Origin: Clostridiales bacterium
Lineage (GTDB): Bacteria > Bacillota > Clostridia > Oscillospirales > Oscillospiraceae
DNA: 64,000 nucleotides
Direction of reading: 5' to 3'
NCBI GenBank assembly: GCA_004555655.1
Contig: SFHJ01000004.1
Coordinates: 40,094-104,093, forward strand
Under the pieces are notes generated by a model, which ran no database searches, was not told where the DNA came from, and worked only from the letters and a program-made list of their open reading frames with translations. This document shows positions 33,170 to 40,344 of the stretch, in pieces; position 1 is the first letter of the stretch; each line of letters opens with the position of its first letter. The position numbers and the translations under genes were made by a program.

Positions 33170-34081
33170 TTAGGCACTAAAATTACGAATGATATCCACA
33201 ATCTCCGTGCCGATACGCTTCTGCGCCTCCACAGTGGCTGCGCCGATGTGCGGTGTGCAGGAGACCATCGGGTGACTGTAGAGCGCGTGATTTTTAGCAG
33301 GTTCTTCAGCATAGACGTCAAGACCAGCCGCCCGAACCTTGCCGGATTCGAGTGCGGCCAGCAGAGCGTCCTCATCGACGTTCGTGCCGCGCGAGGTGTT
33401 GATGATGACAACGCCGTCTTTCATCTTTGCAATGCGTTCGGCATTGATGAGCGCCCCGCCGTCAACCGCAGGCGCGTGTACAGAGATGAAATCGGACTGC
33501 GCCAACAGCTCGTCCATCTCAACGTACGGAATGCCGAGCTGCTCCTCAATGCCGGGAATGTGGAAGATGTCGAACGCGACGACGTTCATGCCGATGGCCT
33601 TGGCCATCACGCCCAGTTTCTGGCCGATGCGGCCGAAGCCAACGATGCCAAGCGTCTTGCCCGAGAGCTCGATGCCCTTGCCGTAAGCTTTTTTCTCCCA
33701 CCTGTCCTCACGCATCGAATGCCCCGCAATGGAAATGTAGCGCGCGCAGGAGAACATATGCGCCATGGCAAGCTCGGCCACGGACTCAGACGATGCGCGC
33801 GGCGTGTTTTTGACCGTGATGCCGCAGGACTCGGCGTATTTGACGTCGATATTGTCAACCCCCACGCCTCCGCGGATGATGAGCTTCAGCTTGCCGGTCT
33901 TGGCTTCGTCGATGTGATTGGCGCGGACCTTGGTCTTCGAACGAACGACAACTGCGTCAAATTCTTTGAGCGCTGCGCCCAGCTGATCCGGCTCATAGAA
34001 CTGTTCAACGACCTCGTGGCCACCGTCACGCAGAGCCTGCATCGCGGACTTGTCCATCCCGTCAGTAACGAGAATTCTCAT
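33170..34081 (-). CDS. serA: D-3-phosphoglycerate dehydrogenase, short form
   Basis: A 303-aa D-2-hydroxyacid dehydrogenase. The NAD-binding loop is TLGIVGFGRIGQKLG, with catalytic Arg in IIRGGVGVDNID, Glu near DVYAEEPA and His in TPHIGAATVEAQ. It lacks the C-terminal ACT domain that gives serine feedback in long forms. The ATG at 34081 follows AAGGAGTGTATCAC. Directly downstream of serC, giving two steps of serine synthesis from one transcript. Confidence 0.92.
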   Translation of the reverse strand: MRILVTDGMDKSAMQALRDGGHEVVEQFYEPDQLGAALKEFDAVVVRSKTKVRANHIDEAKTGKLKLIIRGGVGVDNIDVKYAESCGITVKNTPRASSESVAELAMAHMFSCARYISIAGHSMREDRWEKKAYGKGIELSGKTLGIVGFGRIGQKLGVMAKAIGMNVVAFDIFHIPGIEEQLGIPYVEMDELLAQSDFISVHAPAVDGGALINAERIAKMKDGVVIINTSRGTNVDEDALLAALESGKVRAAGLDVYAEEPAKNHALYSHPMVSCTPHIGAATVEAQKRIGTEIVDIIRNFSA

Positions 34082-34148
34082 GTGATACACTCCTTCATAT
34101 TATTCTCGTGAAATGTGGCATGACGAAGCCGCCACGCCACATAAACCG

Positions 34149-35237
34149 TCAGGCCGTATGCTCGGCCTCGAACTTCTTCAAAAACTCCACCAGCGCCTCA
34201 ACGCCCTCCTTGGGCATTGCGTTGTAGACCGACGCGCGCAGACCGCCGACAGACTTGTGGCCCTTGAGGTTGTCGTAGCCTGCGGCCTTGGTCGCGGCGA
34301 CAACTTCTGCATCCAGCTCTTTCGATTCGGTAACGAACGGGATGTTCATCAGGCTGCGGAACTCCGGCTCGACGGTGCCGGTAAACATCCTGGAGCTGTC
34401 AAGGAAGTCATACATGACCTTGGCCTTGTCAATGTTTCTCTGGTGCATGACCTCGAGCCCACCGATGGATTTGAGGTATTTGAACACCTTGCCGCAGCAG
34501 TAGATGGCCCAGCAGTTCGGGGTGTTGTACATCGAGCCTGCGTCGGCGTGCGTCTTGTACTGCAGGTAGATGGGAAGCTGGGTCAGATCGTCGCGGATGA
34601 GATCTTCGCGGATGATGACGACCACCATACCGGCAGGGCCGACATTTTTCTGAACGCCAGCGTAGATCATGCCGTAGTCGGAGACATTGCACGGCTTGGA
34701 GAGGAACATGGACGACTGGTCGGAGACAAGCACATGGCCCTTGGTATTGGGCAGCTTGTTCCAGGTTACACCGTGGATGGTTTCATTCTCGCAGATATAG
34801 ACGTAGTCGGTATCTTCGGGAATTTCAAGATCGGAGCAATCGGGGATATAGGTATAATTCTTGTCCTTACTGGAGGCGGCGACAACAACCTCGCCGACCT
34901 TTTTGGCCTCGGTGATGGCCTTTTTTGACCACGCGCCCGTCTCGATGTACACGGCCTTGCCGTTTTTCATCAGGTTCATCGGGATCATGGAGAACTGCAG
35001 CGTGGCGCCGCCCTGAATGAACAAAACCTTGTAGTTGTCCGGGATGCCCATCAGCTCGCGCAGATCCTGCTCGGCCTCGTCGATAATCTGCTGGAAGACC
35101 TTGGAGCGGTGGGACATTTCCATCACGCACATACCGCTGCCGCGGTAGTTCATCATTTCATCGCGGATCTCTTCCAGAACGGGTTCGGGCATCATGGCAG
35201 GACCGGCGGAGAAGTTAAAGGTACGATTATAGTTCAT
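34149..35237 (-). CDS. serC: Phosphoserine aminotransferase
   Basis: A 362-aa fold-type I PLP enzyme. RTFNFSAGPAMMPEPVLEEI is the diagnostic N-terminus, and SDQSSMFLSKP contains the PLP-binding Lys region. It converts 3-phosphohydroxypyruvate and glutamate to phosphoserine. The start at 35237 follows GAGGAGGCAAGTACT; upstream in-frame codons fall in the promoter. It is the first gene of serC-serA. Confidence 0.96.
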   Translation of the reverse strand: MNYNRTFNFSAGPAMMPEPVLEEIRDEMMNYRGSGMCVMEMSHRSKVFQQIIDEAEQDLRELMGIPDNYKVLFIQGGATLQFSMIPMNLMKNGKAVYIETGAWSKKAITEAKKVGEVVVAASSKDKNYTYIPDCSDLEIPEDTDYVYICENETIHGVTWNKLPNTKGHVLVSDQSSMFLSKPCNVSDYGMIYAGVQKNVGPAGMVVVIIREDLIRDDLTQLPIYLQYKTHADAGSMYNTPNCWAIYCCGKVFKYLKSIGGLEVMHQRNIDKAKVMYDFLDSSRMFTGTVEPEFRSLMNIPFVTESKELDAEVVAATKAAGYDNLKGHKSVGGLRASVYNAMPKEGVEALVEFLKKFEAEHTA

Positions 35238-35283
35238 AGTACTTGCCTCCTCAAGAATGTAAGTGTCTGCATCCGACGCTTTC

Positions 35284-35312
35284 AGTATATACCCTCGCGT
35301 CGAAAGAATCAA
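35284..35312 (-). promoter_or_regulatory. Sigma-A promoter of serC-serA
   Basis: On the minus strand TTGATT (35307-35312), a 17-nt spacer and TATACT (35284-35289), about 47 bp upstream of serC. Confidence 0.8.
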
Positions 35313-35369
35313 CCACTTTCTCAAAAATTTTTTGGGAAGCTAATAATTTTTTAGTGCAACCTGTACAGC

Positions 35370-35398
35370 AAAACGCCCGCAGAGCGTTCCGCGGGCGT
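35370..35398 (-). terminator. Terminator of spoIIID
   Basis: CGCCCGCGGAACG / CGCTCTGCGGGCG-type stem on the minus strand followed by TTTT, 16 bp after the spoIIID stop. Confidence 0.82.
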
Positions 35399-35414
35399 AT
35401 GCTCCAAACGTCCG

Positions 35415-35669
35415 TCAGGGCGTGTCGCCTTTGTATTTTCTGCGCGTTGCGATCCCACCGCGGATGTGCCGTTCGGCTTTGTTGGTGTCAAGAATCTGCT
35501 TGACCTGCACATAGAGCGCGCGGTTGCAGCGCTCAAGGCGTTCTGACAGATCCTTGTGTACGGTTGATTTTGATATGCCGAAGTGTTTGGCCGCGCTGCG
35601 GATGGTCGTGCGGTTTTCAATGATGTACACAGCCAGCTCCTGGGCTCGGTTCTCCAGATCATCTCTCAT
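35415..35669 (-). CDS. spoIIID: Sporulation transcriptional regulator SpoIIID
   Basis: An 84-aa HTH protein of standard length. The helix-turn-helix AAKHFGISKSTVHKDLSERL and the basic C-terminal segment GGIATRRKYKG match the two DNA-contacting parts of SpoIIID, the mother-cell regulator acting between sigma-E and sigma-K. The RBS is TTGGAGGTGCCCAC. Stand-alone gene with its own terminator. A CTGATA-CGA-TATCAG inverted repeat lies about 25 bp upstream of the start. Confidence 0.96.
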   Translation of the reverse strand: MRDDLENRAQELAVYIIENRTTIRSAAKHFGISKSTVHKDLSERLERCNRALYVQVKQILDTNKAERHIRGGIATRRKYKGDTP

Positions 35670-35753
35670 GTGGGCACCTCCAAGCTGTGTATGCTGATAC
35701 GATATCAGTATGATAGAGTCTATGCACGCACAAAAGGGGGTAGACCAGCAAAG

Positions 35754-35782
35754 AAAAGCTCCCGCGCCAAAGGCGCGGGAGC
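35754..35782 (-). terminator. Terminator of metY-metA
   Basis: GCTCCCGCGCC / GGCGCGGGAGC with a 3-nt loop and TTTTCTTT on the minus strand, 11 bp after the metA stop. Confidence 0.92.
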
Positions 35783-35792
35783 CGGGAAGACA

Positions 35793-36746
35793 TTATTGCG
35801 GCGCTTCCGGAAAGACCGGCGCGCAGAGCGGCGAGATGGACTGGATGTCATAGGGCGTGGCCTGATAGACGAAATAGTTCAGCCAGTTGAGATACAAAAG
35901 GTTGGCATGTGCGCGCCATGTCACCCGCGGCTGCTGCGTATCGTCGTCGTTGGGAAAGTAATTCTCCGGCACATGGATGGGAAGGCCCAGATTCTTGTCG
36001 CGCAGATACTCGTTTTTCAGCGTATCGGCGTCATACTCGGAGTGGCCGGTGATGAAAATCTGTCTGCCGCCCTCTGTAGCCATGGCGTAGATCCCGGCCT
36101 TTTCGCTAGAAGCAAGGATCTTCAGCTTGCCGCAGGCCACCACGTCCTCGCGGCGGATGGAGGTGTGGCGCGAATGCGGCACCATGAATACCTCGTCAAA
36201 GCCGCGCATGAGCATCGACGAACGGCGCTCAACACGGTGGGGGAACACGCCGAAGAGCTTTTCCGGCAGCTCATATTTGCCGATGCCATAGTGGTAGTAG
36301 AGGCCGGCCTGCGCGCCCCAGCAGATGTGGAACGTTGAATACACGTGCGTGCGGCTCCACTGCATGATCTGGCAGAGCTCGGGCCAGTATTCCACCTCTT
36401 CAAACGGCAGATGCTCCACCGGCGCGCCGGTGATGACCATGCCGTCAAAATAGCGGTCTTTGATCTGGTCAAAGGTCTTGTAGAATTTTAAAAGATGCTC
36501 CCTGGCCGTATTCTTCGACTCGTGCGTACTGGTGTGGATCAGCTCCAGCTCCACCTGCAGCGGCGTGTTGCCGAGAAGCCGTGCCAGCTGCGTCTCGGTT
36601 GCAATCTTGGTGGGCATCAGATTGAGCACCAGAATCTGCAGAGGCCGGATGTCCTGCGTCGCGGCGCGGTTTTCCGCCATGACGAAGATGTTTTCCTCTG
36701 CCAGCGTCTGCGCGGCGGGAAGCCCGTTGGGGATTTTGATGGGCAT
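35793..36746 (-). CDS. metA: Homoserine O-acetyltransferase (MetA family)
   Basis: A 317-aa MetA-fold enzyme activating homoserine for methionine synthesis. The nucleophile is Cys142 in FHICWGAQAGLYYHYG and the catalytic His lies in TGHSEYDADT. Residue 111 is Glu (GAPVEHLPFEEV); in characterised MetA proteins Glu at this position gives acetyl-CoA rather than succinyl-CoA preference. That fits the neighbouring metY, which uses O-acetylhomoserine. It starts 6 bp after metY and is the second gene of the operon. Confidence 0.94.
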   Translation of the reverse strand: MPIKIPNGLPAAQTLAEENIFVMAENRAATQDIRPLQILVLNLMPTKIATETQLARLLGNTPLQVELELIHTSTHESKNTAREHLLKFYKTFDQIKDRYFDGMVITGAPVEHLPFEEVEYWPELCQIMQWSRTHVYSTFHICWGAQAGLYYHYGIGKYELPEKLFGVFPHRVERRSSMLMRGFDEVFMVPHSRHTSIRREDVVACGKLKILASSEKAGIYAMATEGGRQIFITGHSEYDADTLKNEYLRDKNLGLPIHVPENYFPNDDDTQQPRVTWRAHANLLYLNWLNYFVYQATPYDIQSISPLCAPVFPEAPQ

Positions 36747-36752
36747 TTCGTT

Positions 36753-38039
36753 TCAGTCCTTTCCCGAGAGCGCCTGATCGATATCGGCGACTAGATCGTC
36801 CGCGTCCTCCAGTCCGCACGAGTAGCGCACGAGATCTTCAGACACGCCGGCTGCAAGCAGTTCCTGCGCATTCATCTGCCGGTGTGTGGAACTGGCCGGG
36901 TGCAGGCAGCATGTGCGCGCGTCGGCCACGTGCGTCTCGATGGCGGCGATTTTAAGCCGGCCCATAAACGCCTCGGCGGCTGCGCGTCCGCCCTTTACGC
37001 CAAAGCTCACGACGCCGCACGAGCCGTTCGGCAGATACTTCTGACCAAGCTCGTAGTATTTGTCGCCCGGCAGACCGCAGTACTGCACCCATGCGATTTT
37101 CTCATGCTGCTGTAAAAACTCCGCTACCTTCTGCGCGTTCTCGCAGTGGCGCTTCACGCGCACGTGCAGGCTCTCAAGGCCGAGGTTGAGATAATATGCG
37201 CTCTGCGGCGACTGCACCGAGCCAAAGTCGCGCATCAGCTGCGCGGTGGCCTTGGTGATGTACGCACCTGCAAGGCCGAAGCGCTCGGTGTACGTCACGC
37301 CGTGGTAACTCTCGTCGGGCGTGCACAGGCCGGGGAACTTGTCGGGGTACTTTGTCCAGTCGAACTTGCCGGAGTCCACGATGCACCCGCCTACTGCGCC
37401 GCCATGGCCGTCCATATACTTGGTGGTCGAGTGCGTGACAATGTCTGCGCCCCACTCAAACGGGCGGCAGTTGATGGGTGTGGCAAACGTGTTGTCGATG
37501 ATAAGCGGCACGCCATGCGCGTGCGCGGCCCTGGCAAACTTCTCGATATCCAGTACCGTCAGCGCGGGATTTGCAATCGTCTCGCCAAAGACCGCCTTGG
37601 TATTCGGACGGAAGGCGGCGCTGAGCTCTTCTTCCGAGCAGTTGGGATCGACGAAGGTAAATTCGATGCCCATGCGCTTCATGGTCACGGCGAAGAGGTT
37701 GTAGCTGCCGCCGTAGATGCTGGCAGAGCTCACCACATGGTCGCCGCAGGAGGCAATATTGAAGATGGCATAGAACGTTGCCGCCTGGCCGGACGAGGTG
37801 AGCATCGCGGCTGTACCGCCCTCCAGCGCGGCGATTTTGGCCGCGACATGGTCGTTTGTCGGGTTCTGCAGGCGAGAGTAGAAGTAGCCGTCGGCCTCAA
37901 GGTCAAACAGCTTTCCCATATCGCTGCTGGTGGCGTATTTGAACGTGGTACTCTGGATGATGGGGATCTGCCGCGGTTCGCCGTTTTCGGGGTGGTAACC
38001 GGCCTGTACGCATCGGGTTCCGAGCTTGGTTTCTGCCAT
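36753..38039 (-). CDS. metY: O-acetylhomoserine aminocarboxypropyltransferase (sulfhydrylase)
   Basis: A 428-aa Cys/Met-metabolism PLP enzyme. GTRCVQAGYHPENGEPRQIP is the typical N-terminus and THSTTKYMDGHG carries the PLP Lys. DPNCSEEELSAAF and the ~430-aa length favour the MetY branch over ~380-aa cystathionine synthases. It makes homocysteine from O-acetylhomoserine and sulfide. The ATG at 38039 follows CAGGAGGACAACAATT. Upstream lies a leader peptide and terminator that look like a methionine attenuator. Confidence 0.94.
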   Translation of the reverse strand: MAETKLGTRCVQAGYHPENGEPRQIPIIQSTTFKYATSSDMGKLFDLEADGYFYSRLQNPTNDHVAAKIAALEGGTAAMLTSSGQAATFYAIFNIASCGDHVVSSASIYGGSYNLFAVTMKRMGIEFTFVDPNCSEEELSAAFRPNTKAVFGETIANPALTVLDIEKFARAAHAHGVPLIIDNTFATPINCRPFEWGADIVTHSTTKYMDGHGGAVGGCIVDSGKFDWTKYPDKFPGLCTPDESYHGVTYTERFGLAGAYITKATAQLMRDFGSVQSPQSAYYLNLGLESLHVRVKRHCENAQKVAEFLQQHEKIAWVQYCGLPGDKYYELGQKYLPNGSCGVVSFGVKGGRAAAEAFMGRLKIAAIETHVADARTCCLHPASSTHRQMNAQELLAAGVSEDLVRYSCGLEDADDLVADIDQALSGKD

Positions 38040-38057
38040 AATTGTTGTCCTCCTGAA

Positions 38058-38095
38058 CAAAATAAGGCGGCCAGGGTAGCACCCATAGCCGCCTT
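38058..38095 (-). terminator. Attenuator terminator in the metY leader
   Basis: On the minus strand AAGGCGGC pairs with GCCGCCTT, with an inner GGGT/ACCC stem in the loop, followed by ATTTTGTT. It ends just before the metY RBS. Its 5' arm (38088-38098) can alternatively pair with an 11-nt segment of the leader-peptide ORF (38128-38138). Confidence 0.85.
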
Positions 38096-38117
38096 CGGTA
38101 TTCCATTCCAAGTGATC

Positions 38118-38177
38118 TCAGAATGTACCAAAGACGGCGCGGCGCATCATCATAGAGCTTCTGTATGCACGTTTCAT
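38118..38177 (-). CDS. metYA leader peptide with three tandem Met codons
   Basis: A 19-codon ORF, MKRAYRSSMMMRRAVFGTF, preceded by the RBS-like AAAGGCGGAGCGGACC. Codons 9-11 are ATG ATG ATG. It lies between a sigma-A promoter and an intrinsic terminator in front of the methionine biosynthesis genes metY-metA. Translation stalling at the Met run would expose 38128-38138 to pair with the terminator 5' arm and allow read-through. The peptide itself is presumably non-functional. No homologue is known to me. Confidence 0.75.
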   Translation of the reverse strand: MKRAYRSSMMMRRAVFGTF

Positions 38178-38210
38178 GGTCCGCTCCGCCTTTCTTCCAA
38201 AATCACTCTT

Positions 38211-38239
38211 ATTCTACGAACGAACACGCGCCTTGTCAA
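38211..38239 (-). promoter_or_regulatory. Sigma-A promoter of the metYA leader
   Basis: On the minus strand a perfect TTGACA (38234-38239), a 17-nt spacer and TAGAAT (38211-38216). Transcription would start about 25 nt before the leader-peptide ATG. Confidence 0.87.
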
Positions 38240-38316
38240 GCCCTTTTTCCCTGCTGTGCTTGTTTGGCAGAATATGCGTGGCGGATGTGATAGAATCGGC
38301 AGTATGCGCAGCGTTC

Positions 38317-38333
38317 TTAACAGTATCTTAACA
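38317..38333 (+). promoter_or_regulatory. TTAACA direct repeat upstream of the sensor kinase gene
   Basis: TTAACA-GTATC-TTAACA, two perfect hexamers with 11-bp period, the spacing bound by OmpR/PhoP-family response regulators (Bacillus PhoP box TTAACA). A TATATT -10 (38361-38366) with no good -35 lies downstream, which suggests activator dependence and possible autoregulation. Confidence 0.6.
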
Positions 38334-38378
38334 GACAGGCGTGCCTGCGCGGTGGTATTGTATATTGGGAGGGAACGG

Positions 38379-39518
38379 ATGAAACGCAATTTTGAACCCG
38401 GCCGGCGGGGTGTGCCGGTAAAAAAACGCCTGCAGCAGGTTTTCCCGTTCTGCTGGCGTGATTTCCTTGTGTGCGCCGGTATTCTGGCCTGTGCGATGCT
38501 GCTGTGCCACCTTCTGCGCATGATCGACGAGAGCGACGTGTTTGTCGCGCTCATCTTTGAGCTGGCTGTCGTGCTGGTCTCGCGCTTTACGGATGGGTAT
38601 CTGTTCGGCCTGCTCGCCTCGGTGCTGGGCGTGGTGGGTGTCAATTATATTTTTACCTATCCCTATTATGAGCTGGATTTTACCATTTCCGGGTATCCGC
38701 TGACGTTTCTTGTGATGCTGGCCGTGTCTGTCAGCGTCAGCACGCTTACCACGCAGATCAAGCGGCAGGAGCAGCTGCGCGCCGAGGCCGAGAAGGAGAA
38801 GGCGAGAAGCAATCTCCTGCGCGCCGTGTCGCACGACATCCGCACGCCGCTCACGAGCATCGCTGGCTGCATTACAACGCTCATTGACAGCGGAGACAGC
38901 CTTCCGGATCAGACGCGCGCAGAGCTCCTGACGAACGTGCGCGCCGAGGCCGACTGGCTCATCGGCGTGGTGGAAAACCTCCTGTCCGTGACGCGCATAT
39001 CCGGCGACTCCCGCCTTCGCAAGGAGCTGGAGGCAGGCGAGGAGGTGCTGAGCGCGGCGGCGATGAAGCTGCAGAAGGTATATCCGCAGCTGCAGGTCAC
39101 GGTCTGCGCGCCGCAGGAGCTTTTGATGATTCCGATGGATGCGATTCTGATCCAGCAGGTACTCATCAATCTGATGGAAAATGCAGCGCGCCACGGCGGC
39201 ACGACCACGCGCGTGGAGCTCTCGCTGCGGCTGGAGGAAAGATTTGCGGTGTTCGAGGTGGCAGATGACGGCCAGGGCATCCCGCGCGAGCTGCTGCCGC
39301 GGCTTTTTACGTCCGATCCGCACCCGCACGGTCAGTCCGGCGAGGCTGATGGCAAGCGCAATATGGGCATCGGCCTTTCCGTCTGTATGACCATCGTACA
39401 GGCGCACGGCGGCACGATGCAGGCGGAAAACCGCGCACAGGGCGGCGCGCTGTTCCGATTTACACTTCCACTGGAGGGAAACAGGCATGACGACGAAAGA
39501 AAAAATCCTGATCGTTGA
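38379..39518 (+). CDS. KdpD-like membrane sensor histidine kinase (short form)
   Basis: A 379-aa kinase. A DUF4118-type four-helix membrane block (about residues 28-122) leads to the dimerisation H-box AVSHDIRTPLTSIAG (His152) and a C-terminal HATPase (NLMENAARHGG N-box, VADDGQGIP, NMGIGLSVC). The large cytosolic KdpD sensor and USP domains are absent, so potassium sensing is not assured. The ATG at 38379 follows TTGGGAGGGAACGG. The gene overlaps the response regulator by 32 bp. Confidence 0.9.
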   Translation: MKRNFEPGRRGVPVKKRLQQVFPFCWRDFLVCAGILACAMLLCHLLRMIDESDVFVALIFELAVVLVSRFTDGYLFGLLASVLGVVGVNYIFTYPYYELDFTISGYPLTFLVMLAVSVSVSTLTTQIKRQEQLRAEAEKEKARSNLLRAVSHDIRTPLTSIAGCITTLIDSGDSLPDQTRAELLTNVRAEADWLIGVVENLLSVTRISGDSRLRKELEAGEEVLSAAAMKLQKVYPQLQVTVCAPQELLMIPMDAILIQQVLINLMENAARHGGTTTRVELSLRLEERFAVFEVADDGQGIPRELLPRLFTSDPHPHGQSGEADGKRNMGIGLSVCMTIVQAHGGTMQAENRAQGGALFRFTLPLEGNRHDDERKNPDR

Positions 39519-40194
39519 GGACGAGCAGACGATCCGCAATTTCATGCAGGCAATTCTGAGCGCCAAGGGCTACGATGTGCTGTTGGCGCGCAGCGGTGCG
39601 ATGGCCGACACCATGATTGCTTCACACTGTCCGGATCTCATCATTCTGGATCTGGGCCTGCCCGACACAGACGGCATGAACGTCCTGTCCAGAGTGCGTG
39701 AGTGGTCAAAGATTCCGGTCATCGTGGTCTCTGCGCGAAGCCATGAGCGCGATAAGGTTGTAGCGCTTGATGCGGGCGCGGATGATTATCTGACCAAGCC
39801 TTTCGGCACGGAAGAGCTGTTGGCGCGCATCCGCGCGGCCATCCGCCACACACGCACTCCGGCCAGCAGCGATGCGCTGGCAAATACGGGCCTTTTCCGC
39901 GCAGGTGAGCTGACGATCGACTATGGTAAGCGGCGCGTGTTCATCGCCGGCCGCGACGCAGGGCTGACGCAGAACGAGTATAAGCTCGTTGCGCTTCTGG
40001 GCCTGCATGCGGGGAAGGTTCTGACATATGATTATCTCATCCGTGAGCTGTGGGGGCCCAGCGCGCGCAGCGACAACCAGATCCTGCGTGTCAACATGGC
40101 CAACATTCGCCGCAAAATCGAAAAAAATCCCGCCCAGCCTGTGTACATCTTTACCGAGGTCGGCGTCGGCTACCGTATGATTGAAGGCGACTGA
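39487..40194 (+). CDS. KdpE-like OmpR-family response regulator
   Basis: A 235-aa regulator: receiver domain with phospho-acceptor Asp55 (LIILDLGLPDTDG), acidic pair EDE near residue 11 and Lys in DYLTKPFG, then a winged-helix DNA-binding domain (VLTYDYLIRELWG, NIRRKIEKNP). It overlaps and is coupled to the kinase gene. TTAAC direct repeats upstream of the kinase operon and of two nearby transport genes are candidate targets. No kdpFABC genes are present in the window. Confidence 0.93.
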   Translation: MTTKEKILIVEDEQTIRNFMQAILSAKGYDVLLARSGAMADTMIASHCPDLIILDLGLPDTDGMNVLSRVREWSKIPVIVVSARSHERDKVVALDAGADDYLTKPFGTEELLARIRAAIRHTRTPASSDALANTGLFRAGELTIDYGKRRVFIAGRDAGLTQNEYKLVALLGLHAGKVLTYDYLIRELWGPSARSDNQILRVNMANIRRKIEKNPAQPVYIFTEVGVGYRMIEGD

Positions 40195-40207
40195 ACGTTA
40201 AAAAACA

Positions 40208-40233
40208 GCAGGCGCAGCGGATGCTGCGCCTGC
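40208..40233 (+). terminator. Terminator hairpin after the response regulator gene (left copy)
   Basis: GCAGGCGCAGC-GGAT-GCTGCGCCTGC, an 11-bp stem 13 bp after the stop. It is a near-duplicate of the hairpin at 40311-40336, differing by one compensatory pair (A-T for C-G). Confidence 0.8.
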
Positions 40234-40241
40234 GTAGTTTA

Positions 40242-40283
40242 TCGAAATAGTCCGGAAGAGTTTCGCCGCCGAAGCGGTGAAAG
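40242..40283 (+). repeat. Degenerate third copy of the terminator-flanked intergenic repeat
   Basis: It matches the start of the element at 50772: TCGAAA, then AGAGTTTCGC, then a hairpin TTTCGCCGC-CGAA-GCGGTGAAA. The later hairpin of the element (GTGTACGTCGGG) is missing. It lies between the two near-identical hairpins at 40208 and 40311. Confidence 0.6.
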
Positions 40284-40310
40284 CGATTTTGGCGTTTTTT
40301 GACATTGAAA

Positions 40311-40336
40311 GCCGGCGCAGCGGATGCTGCGCCGGC
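40311..40336 (-). terminator. Terminator of the dicarboxylate symporter (right copy)
   Basis: GCCGGCGCAGC-GGAT-GCTGCGCCGGC with a T-run on the minus strand, 8 bp after the symporter stop. It shares loop and stem core with the hairpin at 40208. Confidence 0.85.
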
Positions 40337-40344
40337 TTTAGAGC

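Noticed and set aside
31814..34111. A 765-codon plus-strand frame spanning gdhA and serA
   Set aside because: It runs antisense across two well-conserved genes and their spacer, with no recognisable domain or RBS.
35237..35276. A 12-codon upstream frame whose stop overlaps the serC start
   Set aside because: No convincing RBS, no serine codons and no terminator in the leader, so an attenuator is not supported.
35686..35714. A sigma-E-like promoter for spoIIID (ATCATACT, 13 nt, CATACACA)
   Set aside because: Its transcription start would fall inside the Shine-Dalgarno sequence, so it could not drive normal translation.
38064..38095. Possible T-box motif (GGGTGCTACC) upstream of metY
   Set aside because: It is only part of the terminator loop. 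There is no specifier stem, no AGTA-type internal loop and too little leader (about 110 nt) for a T-box. No SAM (S-box) motifs are present either.
37146..38378. A long in-frame N-terminal extension of the sensor kinase
   Set aside because: It runs antisense through metY, its leader and promoter. The ATG at 38379 has a good RBS and gives a normal membrane N-terminus.
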